DNA of 64,000 nucleotides from Empedobacter brevis NBRC 14943 = ATCC 43319 (lineage in GTDB: Bacteria > Bacteroidota > Bacteroidia > Flavobacteriales > Weeksellaceae): assembly GCF_000382425.1 (NCBI RefSeq), contig NZ_KB908291.1:248001-312000 (forward strand). The letters run 5' to 3'. The notes below the pieces were generated by a model. That model was given only the letters and a program-made list of their open reading frames with translations, searched no databases and was not told the DNA's origin. A program made the translations under genes and the position numbers. Below are positions 35,056 through 43,571 of the stretch, in pieces (the first letter of the stretch is position 1; each line of letters begins with the position of its first letter).

Positions 35056-35823
35056 TTATACTTTTTTACCATACAATAAAATTCGTTTGAATGGATAAAT
35101 GGCAGGGAAAGTTGTGAAATACTTCTTTATTCGGGATTGATACTCAGTTGTAAACAGTTCCTGTTGTTCCGGTGTCAAACGTTCCATATAAGGAATTAAA
35201 GCTGAACCGGAAATGAATCGATAAAAATCGATTTCATTATTACCATAAATAGGATAAATTCTTACACTGATATTTAAATCGTTCAATCCTTCATCAAACA
35301 TAATTTTTGCATAATCATCTATGGTTAGCAAAGGAGAGTCGCTGTAAAAACCATTTAAGAAATCAGAATAAGGTTTTTCTTTAACTAAATCACGTAACAA
35401 AACATTCAAAATATTATCTTTCTGACAAGGCATTTGCACAGCAAACTGTCCTTTTTTATTCAGTTTTGAAATTAACTTAGGAAATAATTTCTGATGGTCA
35501 TCAGACCATTGCAAGGCAGCATTGCTAAAAATTAAATCCCATTTTGTATCAGAATCTGCAAATTCTTCGATTGTTTGTTGTTTGAAATGAAGATTTGATA
35601 AATCAAATTCTTTTGATTTTTCCAGCATCTCTTTTGATGAATCAATTCCTAAGAATTGAGCTTGTTCAAATTTATTTGCAAGAATAGCTGTTTGTTCTCC
35701 GGTTCCACATCCCACATCAATACAATTTTTGAGATGTTCAGCCGAAATGAGATGTGACAAATCATAAAATGGCTGATAGCGAATATCTTTAAAATGATTG
35801 TATATTTCAGGATTCCAAGGCAT
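35056..35823 (-). CDS. tam: Trans-aconitate 2-methyltransferase-like protein
   Basis: 255-aa class I SAM-dependent methyltransferase. It begins MPWNPEIYNHFKDIRYQP like E. coli Tam, with motif I DVGCGTGEQTA, acidic GIDSSKEMLEKSK, DLIFSNAALQWSDDH and FAVQMPCQ. Tam methylates trans-aconitate, a spontaneous by-product of the TCA cycle, in the cytoplasm. The resemblance over the whole length favours Tam over a generic methyltransferase, but substrate is not proved. It lies 40 bases downstream of the PEP-mutase-like gene in the same direction. Confidence 0.8.
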   Translation of the reverse strand: MPWNPEIYNHFKDIRYQPFYDLSHLISAEHLKNCIDVGCGTGEQTAILANKFEQAQFLGIDSSKEMLEKSKEFDLSNLHFKQQTIEEFADSDTKWDLIFSNAALQWSDDHQKLFPKLISKLNKKGQFAVQMPCQKDNILNVLLRDLVKEKPYSDFLNGFYSDSPLLTIDDYAKIMFDEGLNDLNISVRIYPIYGNNEIDFYRFISGSALIPYMERLTPEQQELFTTEYQSRIKKYFTTFPAIYPFKRILLYGKKV

Positions 35824-35863
35824 AATTTAAAATAGTATGAAACATTTAAAAAGAGTAGGGGAG

Positions 35864-36631
35864 TTATAATAATTTAGAGAAATCTTTTGAATCCAATAGC
35901 TCCTCGAAAAAATTATTGGTAAATTCAGTTACTTTATGATGAACTTTATTTCCACTCGAAATTCGGTGTACGCCCAGCTCACTTATTGTTTTATATGAAT
36001 TTAATGTAGGTGTGATAAAAATATTTAAGGGTAAACCAACTTCATTGATAACTTTTTCAATTTCCATTTTATCTTCAATTAAAGGAACAAAAATTCCATC
36101 AGCACCTGCCTCTTTATACAACTTTCCTCTTCGTATTGTTTCGTCCAATGTGTTTTCGGATTTTGTTGTATAAGTATCTATACGGGCATTGATAAAAATA
36201 TCTTTGCCTTTAGATTTTAAGTCATCTTTGATTGATTTTATTTTGGTTTCTAAAACAAGCTGATTGGATAGTTTTCTTTTTTCTTCATCAGTATTTCCAT
36301 CTTCCAAATTGATTCCGACAACTCCAACATCTACGAGTTTCTCTATATAATCGTTTAATGCTTCTAAATCTTCAGTAAAACCACTTTCGATATCGGCAGA
36401 AACAAGAAGAGACGTAGACTTGGAAATCCGTTCAATGATATATAACATTTCGTAGAAAGAAATATTCTGACCGTCTTCATAACCTAACATATTCGCAATG
36501 GCATGACTAGAAGTTCCAACAGCTAAAAAACCTGCTTTTTCGGCAGCTTTGGTACTTATTGCATCCCAAACATTTGCAATAACAAGTGGGTAATCCTGAT
36601 TATGTAATTCCCTGAAATTTTGTACAGACAT
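35864..36631 (-). CDS. Isocitrate lyase/PEP mutase superfamily protein
   Basis: 255 aa from ATG 36631 (MSVQNFRELHNQDYPLVI). It has the TIM-barrel of the PEP mutase/isocitrate lyase group: VIANVWDAISTKAAEKAGF, AVGTSSHAIANMLGYEDG, SADIESGF (metal-binding Asp-Glu region), GINLEDG and INARIDTYT. The isocitrate lyase KKCGH motif is absent, so it is one of the short uncharacterised members acting on a small oxo-acid. Its upstream region holds four phased 10-base repeats. Likely co-transcribed with the Tam-like gene. Confidence 0.85.
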   Translation of the reverse strand: MSVQNFRELHNQDYPLVIANVWDAISTKAAEKAGFLAVGTSSHAIANMLGYEDGQNISFYEMLYIIERISKSTSLLVSADIESGFTEDLEALNDYIEKLVDVGVVGINLEDGNTDEEKRKLSNQLVLETKIKSIKDDLKSKGKDIFINARIDTYTTKSENTLDETIRRGKLYKEAGADGIFVPLIEDKMEIEKVINEVGLPLNIFITPTLNSYKTISELGVHRISSGNKVHHKVTEFTNNFFEELLDSKDFSKLL

Positions 36632-36680
36632 AATTATTTTTTTGTGTTTAAATGTTTGTAGCAATAACCATTCAATTTAT

Positions 36681-36720
36681 CATTTGTAAATATTTGTAAA
36701 CGTTTGTAAGTATTTAAAAA
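36681..36720. repeat. Phased 10-bp direct repeats upstream of PEP-mutase-like gene
   Basis: Three consecutive 10-base units carry TTTGTAA at the same place (36683, 36693, 36703), followed by a weaker fourth unit. A further TTTGTA occurs at 36655-36660. The 10-base period puts all copies on one face of the helix, as in operators for proteins binding direct repeats. Confidence 0.6.
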
Positions 36721-36804
36721 TGTTTAAAATATTAAATATAAGTTGTTTATACTTTTATCTTCAATGAATTAAAAATGCTTAAGTATAATAATGGATAAAA
36801 ATAA

Positions 36805-37296
36805 TCACTTTAACAAGTACAACTGTGCACAAACTTTAGCATCAGACAATGCCTCGTGATGATTAAGTTGAAGATTAAATTTTCGTGCACAATCAGATAA
36901 TTTTGTAGGAATGATCCCTTTTTGCTTGAAAATTTTATAGGTACATTCCCAACGTTCAGAAAGATTAAGTTGAGAATAATTTAGACCGTAAAATTCCATT
37001 GTATGTTTTAAAACAGAACGGTCAAAAGCTTCATTATGTGCTACAACAACCTGGTTTTGTAATCGGTGTTTTATTTCGAAATAAACATCATCAAAAGTAG
37101 GTGCATCAATTGTATCTTCAGGACGAATTCCATGAACCAAAATATTGTGATAATTGTATTGATTACGAGGAGGCTGAATTAGTGTGTAATACTCGTCTGT
37201 AATGATATGGTCTGTTACTGTAACTATTCCGACAGCACATGCAGAATTACGGTAATTATTTGCTGTTTCAAAATCTATTGCGACAAAATTTTCCAT
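36805..37296 (-). CDS. DEDDh 3'-5' exonuclease
   Basis: 163-aa DnaQ-like exonuclease. The acidic residues of Exo I (VAIDFETAN), Exo II (VVAHNEAFDRSVL) and Exo III (LNHHEALSDAKVCAQLY, with the His of the DEDDh type) are visible. It trims single-stranded DNA or RNA ends; its length fits a stand-alone proofreading-type domain. It lies three bases downstream of miaA and is probably co-transcribed with it. Confidence 0.87.
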   Translation of the reverse strand: MENFVAIDFETANNYRNSACAVGIVTVTDHIITDEYYTLIQPPRNQYNYHNILVHGIRPEDTIDAPTFDDVYFEIKHRLQNQVVVAHNEAFDRSVLKHTMEFYGLNYSQLNLSERWECTYKIFKQKGIIPTKLSDCARKFNLQLNHHEALSDAKVCAQLYLLK

Positions 37297-37299
37297 TCT

Positions 37300-38214
37300 T
37301 TATAATGCAGTATCTATAAAATTGATAATCGATTCTTTTTCGAAGGGAGAAAACCAATTCACTTTTTTATCTTTTTTAAACCAAGTCATTTGACGTTTCG
37401 CAAATCGTCTGGTATTCTTTTTGATTTCTTCAACGGCAAAATCTAGTGGAATATTTCCTTCAAAATAATCAAATAATTCTCTGTAGCCAACAGTTTGTAA
37501 AGCATTTAATTCTTTTAAATGAAATAAAGAATTGGCTTCTTCTACTAAACCTTCATTCATCATCATGTCAACTCTTCGATTGATACGATCATACATTTCT
37601 TCACGTGGAAGTTCTAACCCTATCTTTATTATGTTAAATGGACGTTTGTTCAAGTCTTGATTTCTGAAATGAGAGAAAGGTAAGCCCGAAGATCTGTAAA
37701 TCTCTAGAGCACGAATTACACGTTGTTTGTTATGGACATCAACTTCTTCATAATAGTTAAGATCAACATTTTTCAATTCTTCTTGGAGTTTCTCTATTCC
37801 AAATTCTTCAAGCTCTCGATTAAGTTGCTCTCTGATTGAAGAATCTACATCTGGAAATTCATCAAAACCAACTGTGATTGCTTTTTCGTATAAACCCGAA
37901 CCGCCTACCATTACACCAATGTGATTTGTTTTGAAATATTCCTCCAAAAAGGTTAATCCATCTCGTTCAAAATCTCCAACTGAATATTTTTCGTGGATTG
38001 AAATATTTTGAATAAAGTGATGTTTTACTTGATTCAATTCATCATTAGAAGGTACAGCGGTACCAATTTTCATTTCTTTAAAAAATTGCCTGCTGTCACA
38101 AGAAATAATTTCTGAATGATAATGTTTCGCTATTTCTATTGCCAGGTTTGTTTTTCCAATTGCAGTTGGGCCAACGATAGAAATCAACGTGTTGTTTTGT
38201 TGAATTTTTTGCAT
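37300..38214 (-). CDS. miaA: tRNA dimethylallyltransferase
   Basis: 304-aa enzyme adding the isopentenyl group to A37 of tRNAs reading UNN codons. Seen: P-loop GPTAIGKTNLAIEIA, DSRQFFKEMKIGTAVPS, HHFIQNISIHEKYSVGDF, VGGSGLY and QTVGYRELFDYFEG, followed by NTRRFAKRQMTWF. Length is normal. It leads a two-gene unit with the DEDDh exonuclease. A near-consensus promoter TATCTTGC lies about 25 bases upstream on the minus strand. Confidence 0.95.
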   Translation of the reverse strand: MQKIQQNNTLISIVGPTAIGKTNLAIEIAKHYHSEIISCDSRQFFKEMKIGTAVPSNDELNQVKHHFIQNISIHEKYSVGDFERDGLTFLEEYFKTNHIGVMVGGSGLYEKAITVGFDEFPDVDSSIREQLNRELEEFGIEKLQEELKNVDLNYYEEVDVHNKQRVIRALEIYRSSGLPFSHFRNQDLNKRPFNIIKIGLELPREEMYDRINRRVDMMMNEGLVEEANSLFHLKELNALQTVGYRELFDYFEGNIPLDFAVEEIKKNTRRFAKRQMTWFKKDKKVNWFSPFEKESIINFIDTAL

Positions 38215-38254
38215 GTTTTATAAAATCGGGTGCAAGATACTTCGATATTTTGTG

Positions 38255-38290
38255 AAAAAGAAAAAAGCTTCTATTGGAAATAGAAGCTTT
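38255..38290 (-). terminator. Terminator after maoC-like gene
   Basis: On the minus strand AAAGCTTCTATTT pairs with AATAGAAGCTTT with a very small loop, followed by a run of T. Confidence 0.8.
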
Positions 38291-38315
38291 GTAGAATGCT
38301 ATTATATAATTATAA

Positions 38316-38777
38316 TTAATCGTTGAAATGATACAAGAAAACGACATCTGCAGTATATGCAGGTTTTGGATTGTCCTTGATTTCTAGGTTAGCTTCAATA
38401 ACAACTTTCGCAATTCCTCTTAAATTCGTAATGGATTTTAATTTTGCTGTTAGTCGAACTTCACTATCAACTAAAACAGCTTGGCCAAATTTTAGATTTT
38501 CAATACCATAATTGATTAACATCTTGATGTTTCGAACTTCTGCAATTTGCTCCCATAAATAAGGAATCAAAGAAAGAGTCAAATACCCATGAGCAATTGT
38601 TTTCTTGAAAGGACCTTCAGAAGCTGCTTTTTCAGGATCTGTATGTATCCATTGATGATCTAACGTTGCATCAGCAAAGCGATTTATTTGTTCTTGATTA
38701 ATTGTATGCCAATCTGACTTTCCGATTTCTTTTCCTTCAAAAGCTTTATACTCTTCAAAATTATGAATAATTACCAT
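38316..38777 (-). CDS. MaoC-family (R)-enoyl-CoA hydratase
   Basis: 153-aa hot-dog fold protein. The MaoC signature with catalytic Asp and His is NRFADATLDHQWIHTDPEKA, followed by TIAHGYLTLSLIPYL. Members hydrate 2-enoyl-CoA thioesters to (R)-3-hydroxyacyl-CoA. It stands alone with its own terminator; which fatty-acid pathway it feeds is not shown by context. Confidence 0.9.
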   Translation of the reverse strand: MVIIHNFEEYKAFEGKEIGKSDWHTINQEQINRFADATLDHQWIHTDPEKAASEGPFKKTIAHGYLTLSLIPYLWEQIAEVRNIKMLINYGIENLKFGQAVLVDSEVRLTAKLKSITNLRGIAKVVIEANLEIKDNPKPAYTADVVFLYHFND

Positions 38778-38884
38778 TTTCGGGTGTTTTAGTTTTAGTA
38801 ATGTTATTTGCTCAAATCTAATGAATAATCAGCAGATAAATAAATTTTATTTATACTTATAAAACGATAGATGCATTTAAATAC

Positions 38885-38917
38885 AAAAAAATCCGATTGA
38901 ATTGTTCAATCGGATTT
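38885..38917 (-). terminator. Terminator after YkvA-family gene
   Basis: AAATCCGATTGAA pairs with TTCAATCGGATTT around a three-base loop and on the minus strand is followed by a T-tract. Confidence 0.85.
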
Positions 38918-38939
38918 CTGTTACTTATTTAATTTGTTG

Positions 38940-39293
38940 TTATTCAATAATCTTAGCATCCTCTATATTCGTATATGCTTTTTGCATATCTTTCCAAGCC
39001 AAATATTTTATGACTTCTTTATTAAAATATTTCATTCCAAAAAGTAAAATACCAAAGTCATCAATCAATCCGAAAGGACCAAACAATGCTTCGGGAATGA
39101 TATCAATTGGAGAAATAATATACAAAGCTGCTACAAATCCAATAAACAAATTCATATTGTCAGGTTTATAACTTCCATTTTTGTAATCACCTAACATTCT
39201 GAAAAATGCTTTTACCTTTTCAAAAAAAGATTTGTCTTTCTGAGCAGCCATAGCTGCAGCTCCCGCTACTTTAAAGAATTTTGATTTTTTCAT
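38940..39293 (-). CDS. YkvA-family (DUF1232) protein
   Basis: 117 aa from ATG 39293 (MKKSKFFKVAGAAAMAAQK); the longer frame to 39338 starts without support. The DUF1232 core is FIGFVAALYIISPIDIIPEALFG followed by GLIDDFGILLFGM. Members are small proteins with one or two hydrophobic helices, function unknown. Its neighbour upstream, at 39359, is a 71-aa gene in the same direction. Confidence 0.8.
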   Translation of the reverse strand: MKKSKFFKVAGAAAMAAQKDKSFFEKVKAFFRMLGDYKNGSYKPDNMNLFIGFVAALYIISPIDIIPEALFGPFGLIDDFGILLFGMKYFNKEVIKYLAWKDMQKAYTNIEDAKIIE

Positions 39294-39358
39294 TTTACCA
39301 AATATGTTTAAAAACGTATTAGGTAATACAAAGTACATGCCAATATTATAAGTGTCAG

Positions 39359-39574
39359 TTATTGTTGTAATTCTTGCTCAATTGAAAAAATCCATTCAAA
39401 TTTTTGATTTTCAAGCTTTTCTTCTGCTAATAAATATAAAGCTTTCTGCGTTTCTTCATATTTTACTTTGTCCATCGTTTCAGGATTGAAAGCGGGTAAT
39501 TGTTCAATGGCAACAGTAAATTTTTTCGTGTGTCCTTTATAATTAATTTCTTTCGAAATCTCCTCTTTATTCAT
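39359..39574 (-). CDS. Small hypothetical protein
   Basis: 71 aa, acidic, soluble, helical (ETMDKVKYEETQKALYLLAEEKLEN). No family recognised. Same direction as the YkvA-family gene and 66 bases upstream of its ATG; divergent from the SUI1-type gene. The reading frame is well formed and the codon pattern fits neighbours, but no independent evidence of expression is visible. Confidence 0.6.
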   Translation of the reverse strand: MNKEEISKEINYKGHTKKFTVAIEQLPAFNPETMDKVKYEETQKALYLLAEEKLENQKFEWIFSIEQELQQ

Positions 39575-39641
39575 GATGATTGTCTTTACGTTGTAAAATT
39601 ACAAAATAAAGGTTTTCTAATGTCTTCTTGTAAGATAATAT

Positions 39642-39649
39642 TATCTTTG
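39642..39649 (+). promoter_or_regulatory. TAnnTTTG -7 element for yciH
   Basis: TATCTTTG matches the -7 consensus, 22 bases before ATG 39672. No good -33 box was seen at 19-21 bases upstream. Confidence 0.6.
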
Positions 39650-39671
39650 TTTAATATAATATTAGGTATCA

Positions 39672-40001
39672 ATGAATGATTTACACGATCAATTAAAAAA
39701 CTTATTTCCTGATCATGTATCAGAACCGGAAGAAAATCAAGAGGTTGAAAATGAATTGTGGATGCAAGAAGATCCGTTAATTTGTAAATACGAAAAACGT
39801 AAAGGAAAGCCAACAACGGTAATTGAAGGGTACACAGGAGCAGATGAAGATTTCAAACAATTGGCAAAAGAAATTAAAGTATTTTTAGGTGTAGGAGGAA
39901 GCTTTAAAGATGAATCTATCATTATTCAAGGAGATTACCGTGATAAGATCATGACTTTTCTGAAAGATAAAGGATTTAAAGTGAAAAGAGTAGGTGGTTA
40001 A
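39672..40001 (+). CDS. yciH: SUI1/YciH-family translation factor
   Basis: 109-aa protein with a C-terminal SUI1/eIF1 domain: YEKRKGKPTTVIEGYTGADE, LAKEIKVFLGVGGSFKDE, IIIQGDYRDKIMTFLKDKGFKVKRVGG. Bacterial YciH is thought to discriminate initiation complexes like eIF1; its in vivo role is unclear. The first 40 residues are an acidic extension. A nucleoside phosphorylase gene follows. Confidence 0.92.
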   Translation: MNDLHDQLKNLFPDHVSEPEENQEVENELWMQEDPLICKYEKRKGKPTTVIEGYTGADEDFKQLAKEIKVFLGVGGSFKDESIIIQGDYRDKIMTFLKDKGFKVKRVGG

Positions 40002-40066
40002 TAATTTCTTTGCCATTTTTACAAATAAACATTGTATATTGTTCCCTTATTTTTAATTATAAAATC

Positions 40067-40939
40067 ATGAGTAAAGCAGCATCAGAATTAGTTTTAAATG
40101 CAGACGGAAGCATTTACCATTGTAATATAAAACCAGAACATTTAGCAGATACTGTAATAACAGTTGGAGATCCTAATCGTGTCGAAAAAGTTTCGAGACA
40201 TTTTGACTCTATCGAGCATAAAGCTTCTAAACGAGAAATTGTAACCCATACAGGAACGTTGAACGGAAAGCGTTTAACGGTAATTTCTACAGGAATGGGA
40301 ACAGATAATATTGATATTGTTTTCTCAGAATTAGATGCGTTGGCAAATATTAATTTAGAAACCGGAGAGATTAAAAAAGATTTCAGAAAATTATCATTTG
40401 TACGTTTAGGTACTTCAGGAGCTTTGCAGGCAGATATTCCGGTTGATAGTTTTGTGATCGGTTCTCACGGTTTAGGGTTAGATGGTCTTTTACATTATTA
40501 TGTTGGCAGTGAAGCCGTGATGAATAAAGAAATAGAAGATGCTTTTATCCAGCATGTTGAGTGGTCTGTAAATAAATCTCGCCCCTATTTAGTAAAAGGA
40601 TCTGAATCGTTATTGAATACATTAGCATCAGAAAAAACGATTGAAGGAATTACAGCGACTGCATGTGGTTTTTATGGACCTCAAGGACGTTTTTTAAGAT
40701 TGCAACCAAATCCTGCAGACATTAATGAACGTTTAACATCTTTTAATTATGATGGATTGAGAATTTCAAATTTTGAAATGGAAACTTCGGCAATCTATGG
40801 TTTAGCTGCCATGATGGGACACGAGGCTTTATCTGTAAATGCAATTGTTGCGAATAGAATTTTAGGTGAATTTAGTGCAGATTCTTATAAAGCAGTTGAT
40901 GCAATGATTGAATATTCTTTGGAGAAATTAACAAAGTAA
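40067..40939 (+). CDS. Nucleoside phosphorylase
   Basis: 290 aa from ATG 40067 (MSKAASELVLNADGS); the TTG at 40010 adds 19 hydrophobic residues with no family counterpart. NP-I family features: VGDPNRVEKVSRHFD, STGMGTDNIDIVFSEL, RLGTSGAL, and NFEMETSAIYGLAAM. It cleaves nucleosides with phosphate in salvage; uridine is the likeliest substrate from the overall pattern, but purine use is possible. A symmetrical terminator separates it from recN. Confidence 0.87.
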   Translation: MSKAASELVLNADGSIYHCNIKPEHLADTVITVGDPNRVEKVSRHFDSIEHKASKREIVTHTGTLNGKRLTVISTGMGTDNIDIVFSELDALANINLETGEIKKDFRKLSFVRLGTSGALQADIPVDSFVIGSHGLGLDGLLHYYVGSEAVMNKEIEDAFIQHVEWSVNKSRPYLVKGSESLLNTLASEKTIEGITATACGFYGPQGRFLRLQPNPADINERLTSFNYDGLRISNFEMETSAIYGLAAMMGHEALSVNAIVANRILGEFSADSYKAVDAMIEYSLEKLTK

Positions 40940-40959
40940 ATTGATTTTCATTATAACAT

Positions 40960-40988
40960 AAAAAGTGCGAGAATTTCTCGCACTTTTT
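40960..40988. terminator. Convergent terminator
   Basis: AAAAAGTGCGAGA pairs with TCTCGCACTTTTT around a three-base loop, between the phosphorylase and recN. Confidence 0.9.
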
Positions 40989-40991
40989 TAT

Positions 40992-42656
40992 TTATATTTC
41001 ATTCAAGTTCATCAATTCTTTCGCCTGACTGATAGCAGCATCTGTTAACTCAGATCCGGAAATCATTTGGGCAATTTCTTCTAAACGTTCTTGTTGAGAT
41101 AATTCAATAACATTTGTTTGTGTTGTTTCCTCAACGACTTCTTTATAAACTTTTAATTGATGATTTCCTTTTGAAGCAACCTGAGGTAAATGCGTAATCA
41201 CTAAAAGCTGCATATTATCTGCCATAGATTGCATAACTTTCCCTGTTTCGTTGGCTACTTTTCCGGAAATACCAGTATCGATCTCATCTAAAATTAGAGT
41301 AGGCAAATGTTGATGCGTTGCCAATAATTTTTTAATTGCGAGCATCAATCGTGAGCGCTCTCCTCCGGAAACAGATTTTTCGAAAATACGAGGTTCCATT
41401 CCTTTGTTTGCAGAAAATAAAAATAAAACGTCGTCTTTACCGGTAGGTGTAAAATCTGATGTTTCGTTCAATTGAATCGTTAATTGTGAATTTTCCATCC
41501 CCAATTGAGATAAGGTATTCAAAATGTTTTTTCGAATAATTTCAAGAGTAGAGGTTCTGTTTTTTCTGATTTTTAGAGCTTGTTTTTCAAGTTTTTCAGA
41601 AATAGAATTCAATTCTTTATTCAAATGAATAATCAAATCACTTAGATTATCAAAACCAGAAGTTTGGGATTCTAATTCATCTCGTTTTACAATCAATTCG
41701 TCAACCGTCAGTACATTATGTTTGCGCAATAATCGATGAATCAAATCATAACGATCTGTAATTTCCTGTAAACGTTCAGGGTTAATCTCTGTAGATTCGA
41801 TCAAATGACTCATTTCTCCCGAAATATCCTGAAGTTCAATTTTAGACGAAATTAGCCGTTCGTAAATTGAGTTATAATGTGAATTGTAATCTGAAATTTT
41901 ATTCAATTTATTACTTGCCTCGTTCAATTGAGAAATAATTCCCATCTCAGGATGTTCTAAAAATTGATAGGTTTCATTTAATGTAGAAATGATTTCTTCC
42001 ACATTTGACAATGATTTAATTTCGAATTCTAATTCCTCTAATTCCTCATTTTTAAGAGAAGCATTGTTCAATTCTTCCCATAAATGTAATTTATATTCTA
42101 AATCTTGCGATTGGTTTTCAAGGGAATTCTGGGCTTCTTTAATTTTCTTTTTAATCGAAAGATAGTGGTCAAAAGACTTTCTGTAATCCTTTACTAATTC
42201 TTTATTTTCTCCATAAATATCCAACATAGACAATTGAAAATCAGCTTCAAAAATTTTAGGGGTATTAAATTGAGAATGAATATCAATTAAAAGTTCAGAT
42301 AATTCTTGTAGAATAGAAACTTTGACAGGTGTATCATTGATAAAAGCACGAGATTTACCCGATGGCAACAACTCTCTTCGAAGAATAGATTCATCTTCAT
42401 AATCTAAATCATATTCTTTAAAAAAATGATTTAATTCAAGATCTTTAATGTTGAAAACAGCTTCAATAATGCATTTTTCATTGGCATTTTTCAAGGCCTT
42501 TAAGTCTGCACGTTCTCCTAAAACTAATTTCAAAGCTCCTAATAGAATCGATTTTCCAGCACCGGTTTCACCAGTGATGGTAGTCATACCTTGATGAAAA
42601 TCAATCTCTAACTGATCGATAATTGCAAAATTATTAACGCGAAGAGTTCGTAACAT
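40992..42656 (-). CDS. recN: DNA repair protein RecN
   Basis: 554-aa SMC-like ATPase of double-strand break repair. Walker A ITGETGAGKSILLGALKLV, long central coiled-coil regions (about 155-215 and 320-365), ABC signature KSVSGGERSRLMLAIKKL and Walker B TLILDEIDTGISGKVA are all present. Normal length. Its ATG follows the stop of the DUF4835 gene without a gap (TAA then ATG), so it is the last gene of the bamD-rpoZ-coaBC-DUF4835-recN run. Confidence 0.95.
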   Translation of the reverse strand: MLRTLRVNNFAIIDQLEIDFHQGMTTITGETGAGKSILLGALKLVLGERADLKALKNANEKCIIEAVFNIKDLELNHFFKEYDLDYEDESILRRELLPSGKSRAFINDTPVKVSILQELSELLIDIHSQFNTPKIFEADFQLSMLDIYGENKELVKDYRKSFDHYLSIKKKIKEAQNSLENQSQDLEYKLHLWEELNNASLKNEELEELEFEIKSLSNVEEIISTLNETYQFLEHPEMGIISQLNEASNKLNKISDYNSHYNSIYERLISSKIELQDISGEMSHLIESTEINPERLQEITDRYDLIHRLLRKHNVLTVDELIVKRDELESQTSGFDNLSDLIIHLNKELNSISEKLEKQALKIRKNRTSTLEIIRKNILNTLSQLGMENSQLTIQLNETSDFTPTGKDDVLFLFSANKGMEPRIFEKSVSGGERSRLMLAIKKLLATHQHLPTLILDEIDTGISGKVANETGKVMQSMADNMQLLVITHLPQVASKGNHQLKVYKEVVEETTQTNVIELSQQERLEEIAQMISGSELTDAAISQAKELMNLNEI

Positions 42657-43565
42657 TTACTTTTTTAATTTGTTCCAATAACTATCCCCATATTTCGGTG
42701 CGATAGAATTTAAAATTTCTTTTAATTTTTCAATATTTACTGTAGACGTTTGTCCTCCAGAAAACACTTGACTAATTTCGCTATTTTTTGCAGTTAAGAA
42801 AAGTTCCAATGGATAAAATTGAGAAAAATTTCCTCTTTGATAAAACTCTAGTTGTAATAAAGTATTTCCAATAGCATTTTTTCCTCTCAATTCATTTTCA
42901 GCCATAATATCTAAGCCATTTCGGTGGTATTGATAACTGATATTGCGTAAGGTCGAATTATCTGCTTTTATGATATTATTAATTAAAGATGTGCGGGATT
43001 TTAAACCATCCATTTCACTCCATCCCGAAAAATTATTGTTTGCCTGTCCAAAATCTGCAATTTTCTTAGCCATTTTAAAATATTCAGTTCCGCCTTCTTT
43101 TGAAAACGTATCCGCGTCATACCCCAAAACGAGATAAACATAATAAGTGATTACATCTGTCAGGTTTTTTCCGCTGAATTTGCGGTCATTAAAAATCAAT
43201 TCTTCAAATTCCTGGTACTGAAATGTAAAATTGTCATCCGACAAATTTAAGATAGGAGTATAATAGGTTGAATTAAACACCGGGCGACGAGATTGTACTA
43301 AAATGGAACCTTTTAATCTATTTCCTTCTCTCTCCTTAATATTAATGACAAAACTGGCTTCAACTCTTTCATAGGTTTTCAATCTGTCGTTTGTCCATTT
43401 TGTCGAATTGATAAATGTAGTCAATGATTTTTGCAAAGTTTGATAAATTTGGGTATTGGAACCTTGAACCATTGAATAATCAACTTTCACATCTGCGATA
43501 AGATTCTGTGAAAAAGCTGAAACAGCTAAACATGTTGAAAAGAAAATTGAGGCTAATTTCTTCAT
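42657..43565 (-). CDS. porD: DUF4835 family secreted protein (PorD-like)
   Basis: 302 aa with a signal peptide (MKKLASIFFSTCLAVSAFSQ). Family pattern: VKVDYSMVQGSNTQIYQTLQ, YYTPILNLSDDNFTFQYQEFE and LGYDADTFSKEGGTEYFK. This Bacteroidota family is usually linked to recN and coaBC, as here, and has been named PorD in connection with type IX secretion; I am not certain of that name. Probably periplasmic or outer-membrane associated. Spacing: 6 bases after coaBC and none before recN. Confidence 0.85.
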   Translation of the reverse strand: MKKLASIFFSTCLAVSAFSQNLIADVKVDYSMVQGSNTQIYQTLQKSLTTFINSTKWTNDRLKTYERVEASFVINIKEREGNRLKGSILVQSRRPVFNSTYYTPILNLSDDNFTFQYQEFEELIFNDRKFSGKNLTDVITYYVYLVLGYDADTFSKEGGTEYFKMAKKIADFGQANNNFSGWSEMDGLKSRTSLINNIIKADNSTLRNISYQYHRNGLDIMAENELRGKNAIGNTLLQLEFYQRGNFSQFYPLELFLTAKNSEISQVFSGGQTSTVNIEKLKEILNSIAPKYGDSYWNKLKK

Positions 43566-43571
43566 TTGTTG

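Noticed and set aside
36681-36720. Possible CRISPR-like repeats
   Set aside because: Units are only 10 bases with no spacers, so an operator-like array is more sensible.
39586-39816. 76-aa minus-strand ORF overlapping yciH
   Set aside because: It is opposite a conserved SUI1 gene and its promoter, with no domain.
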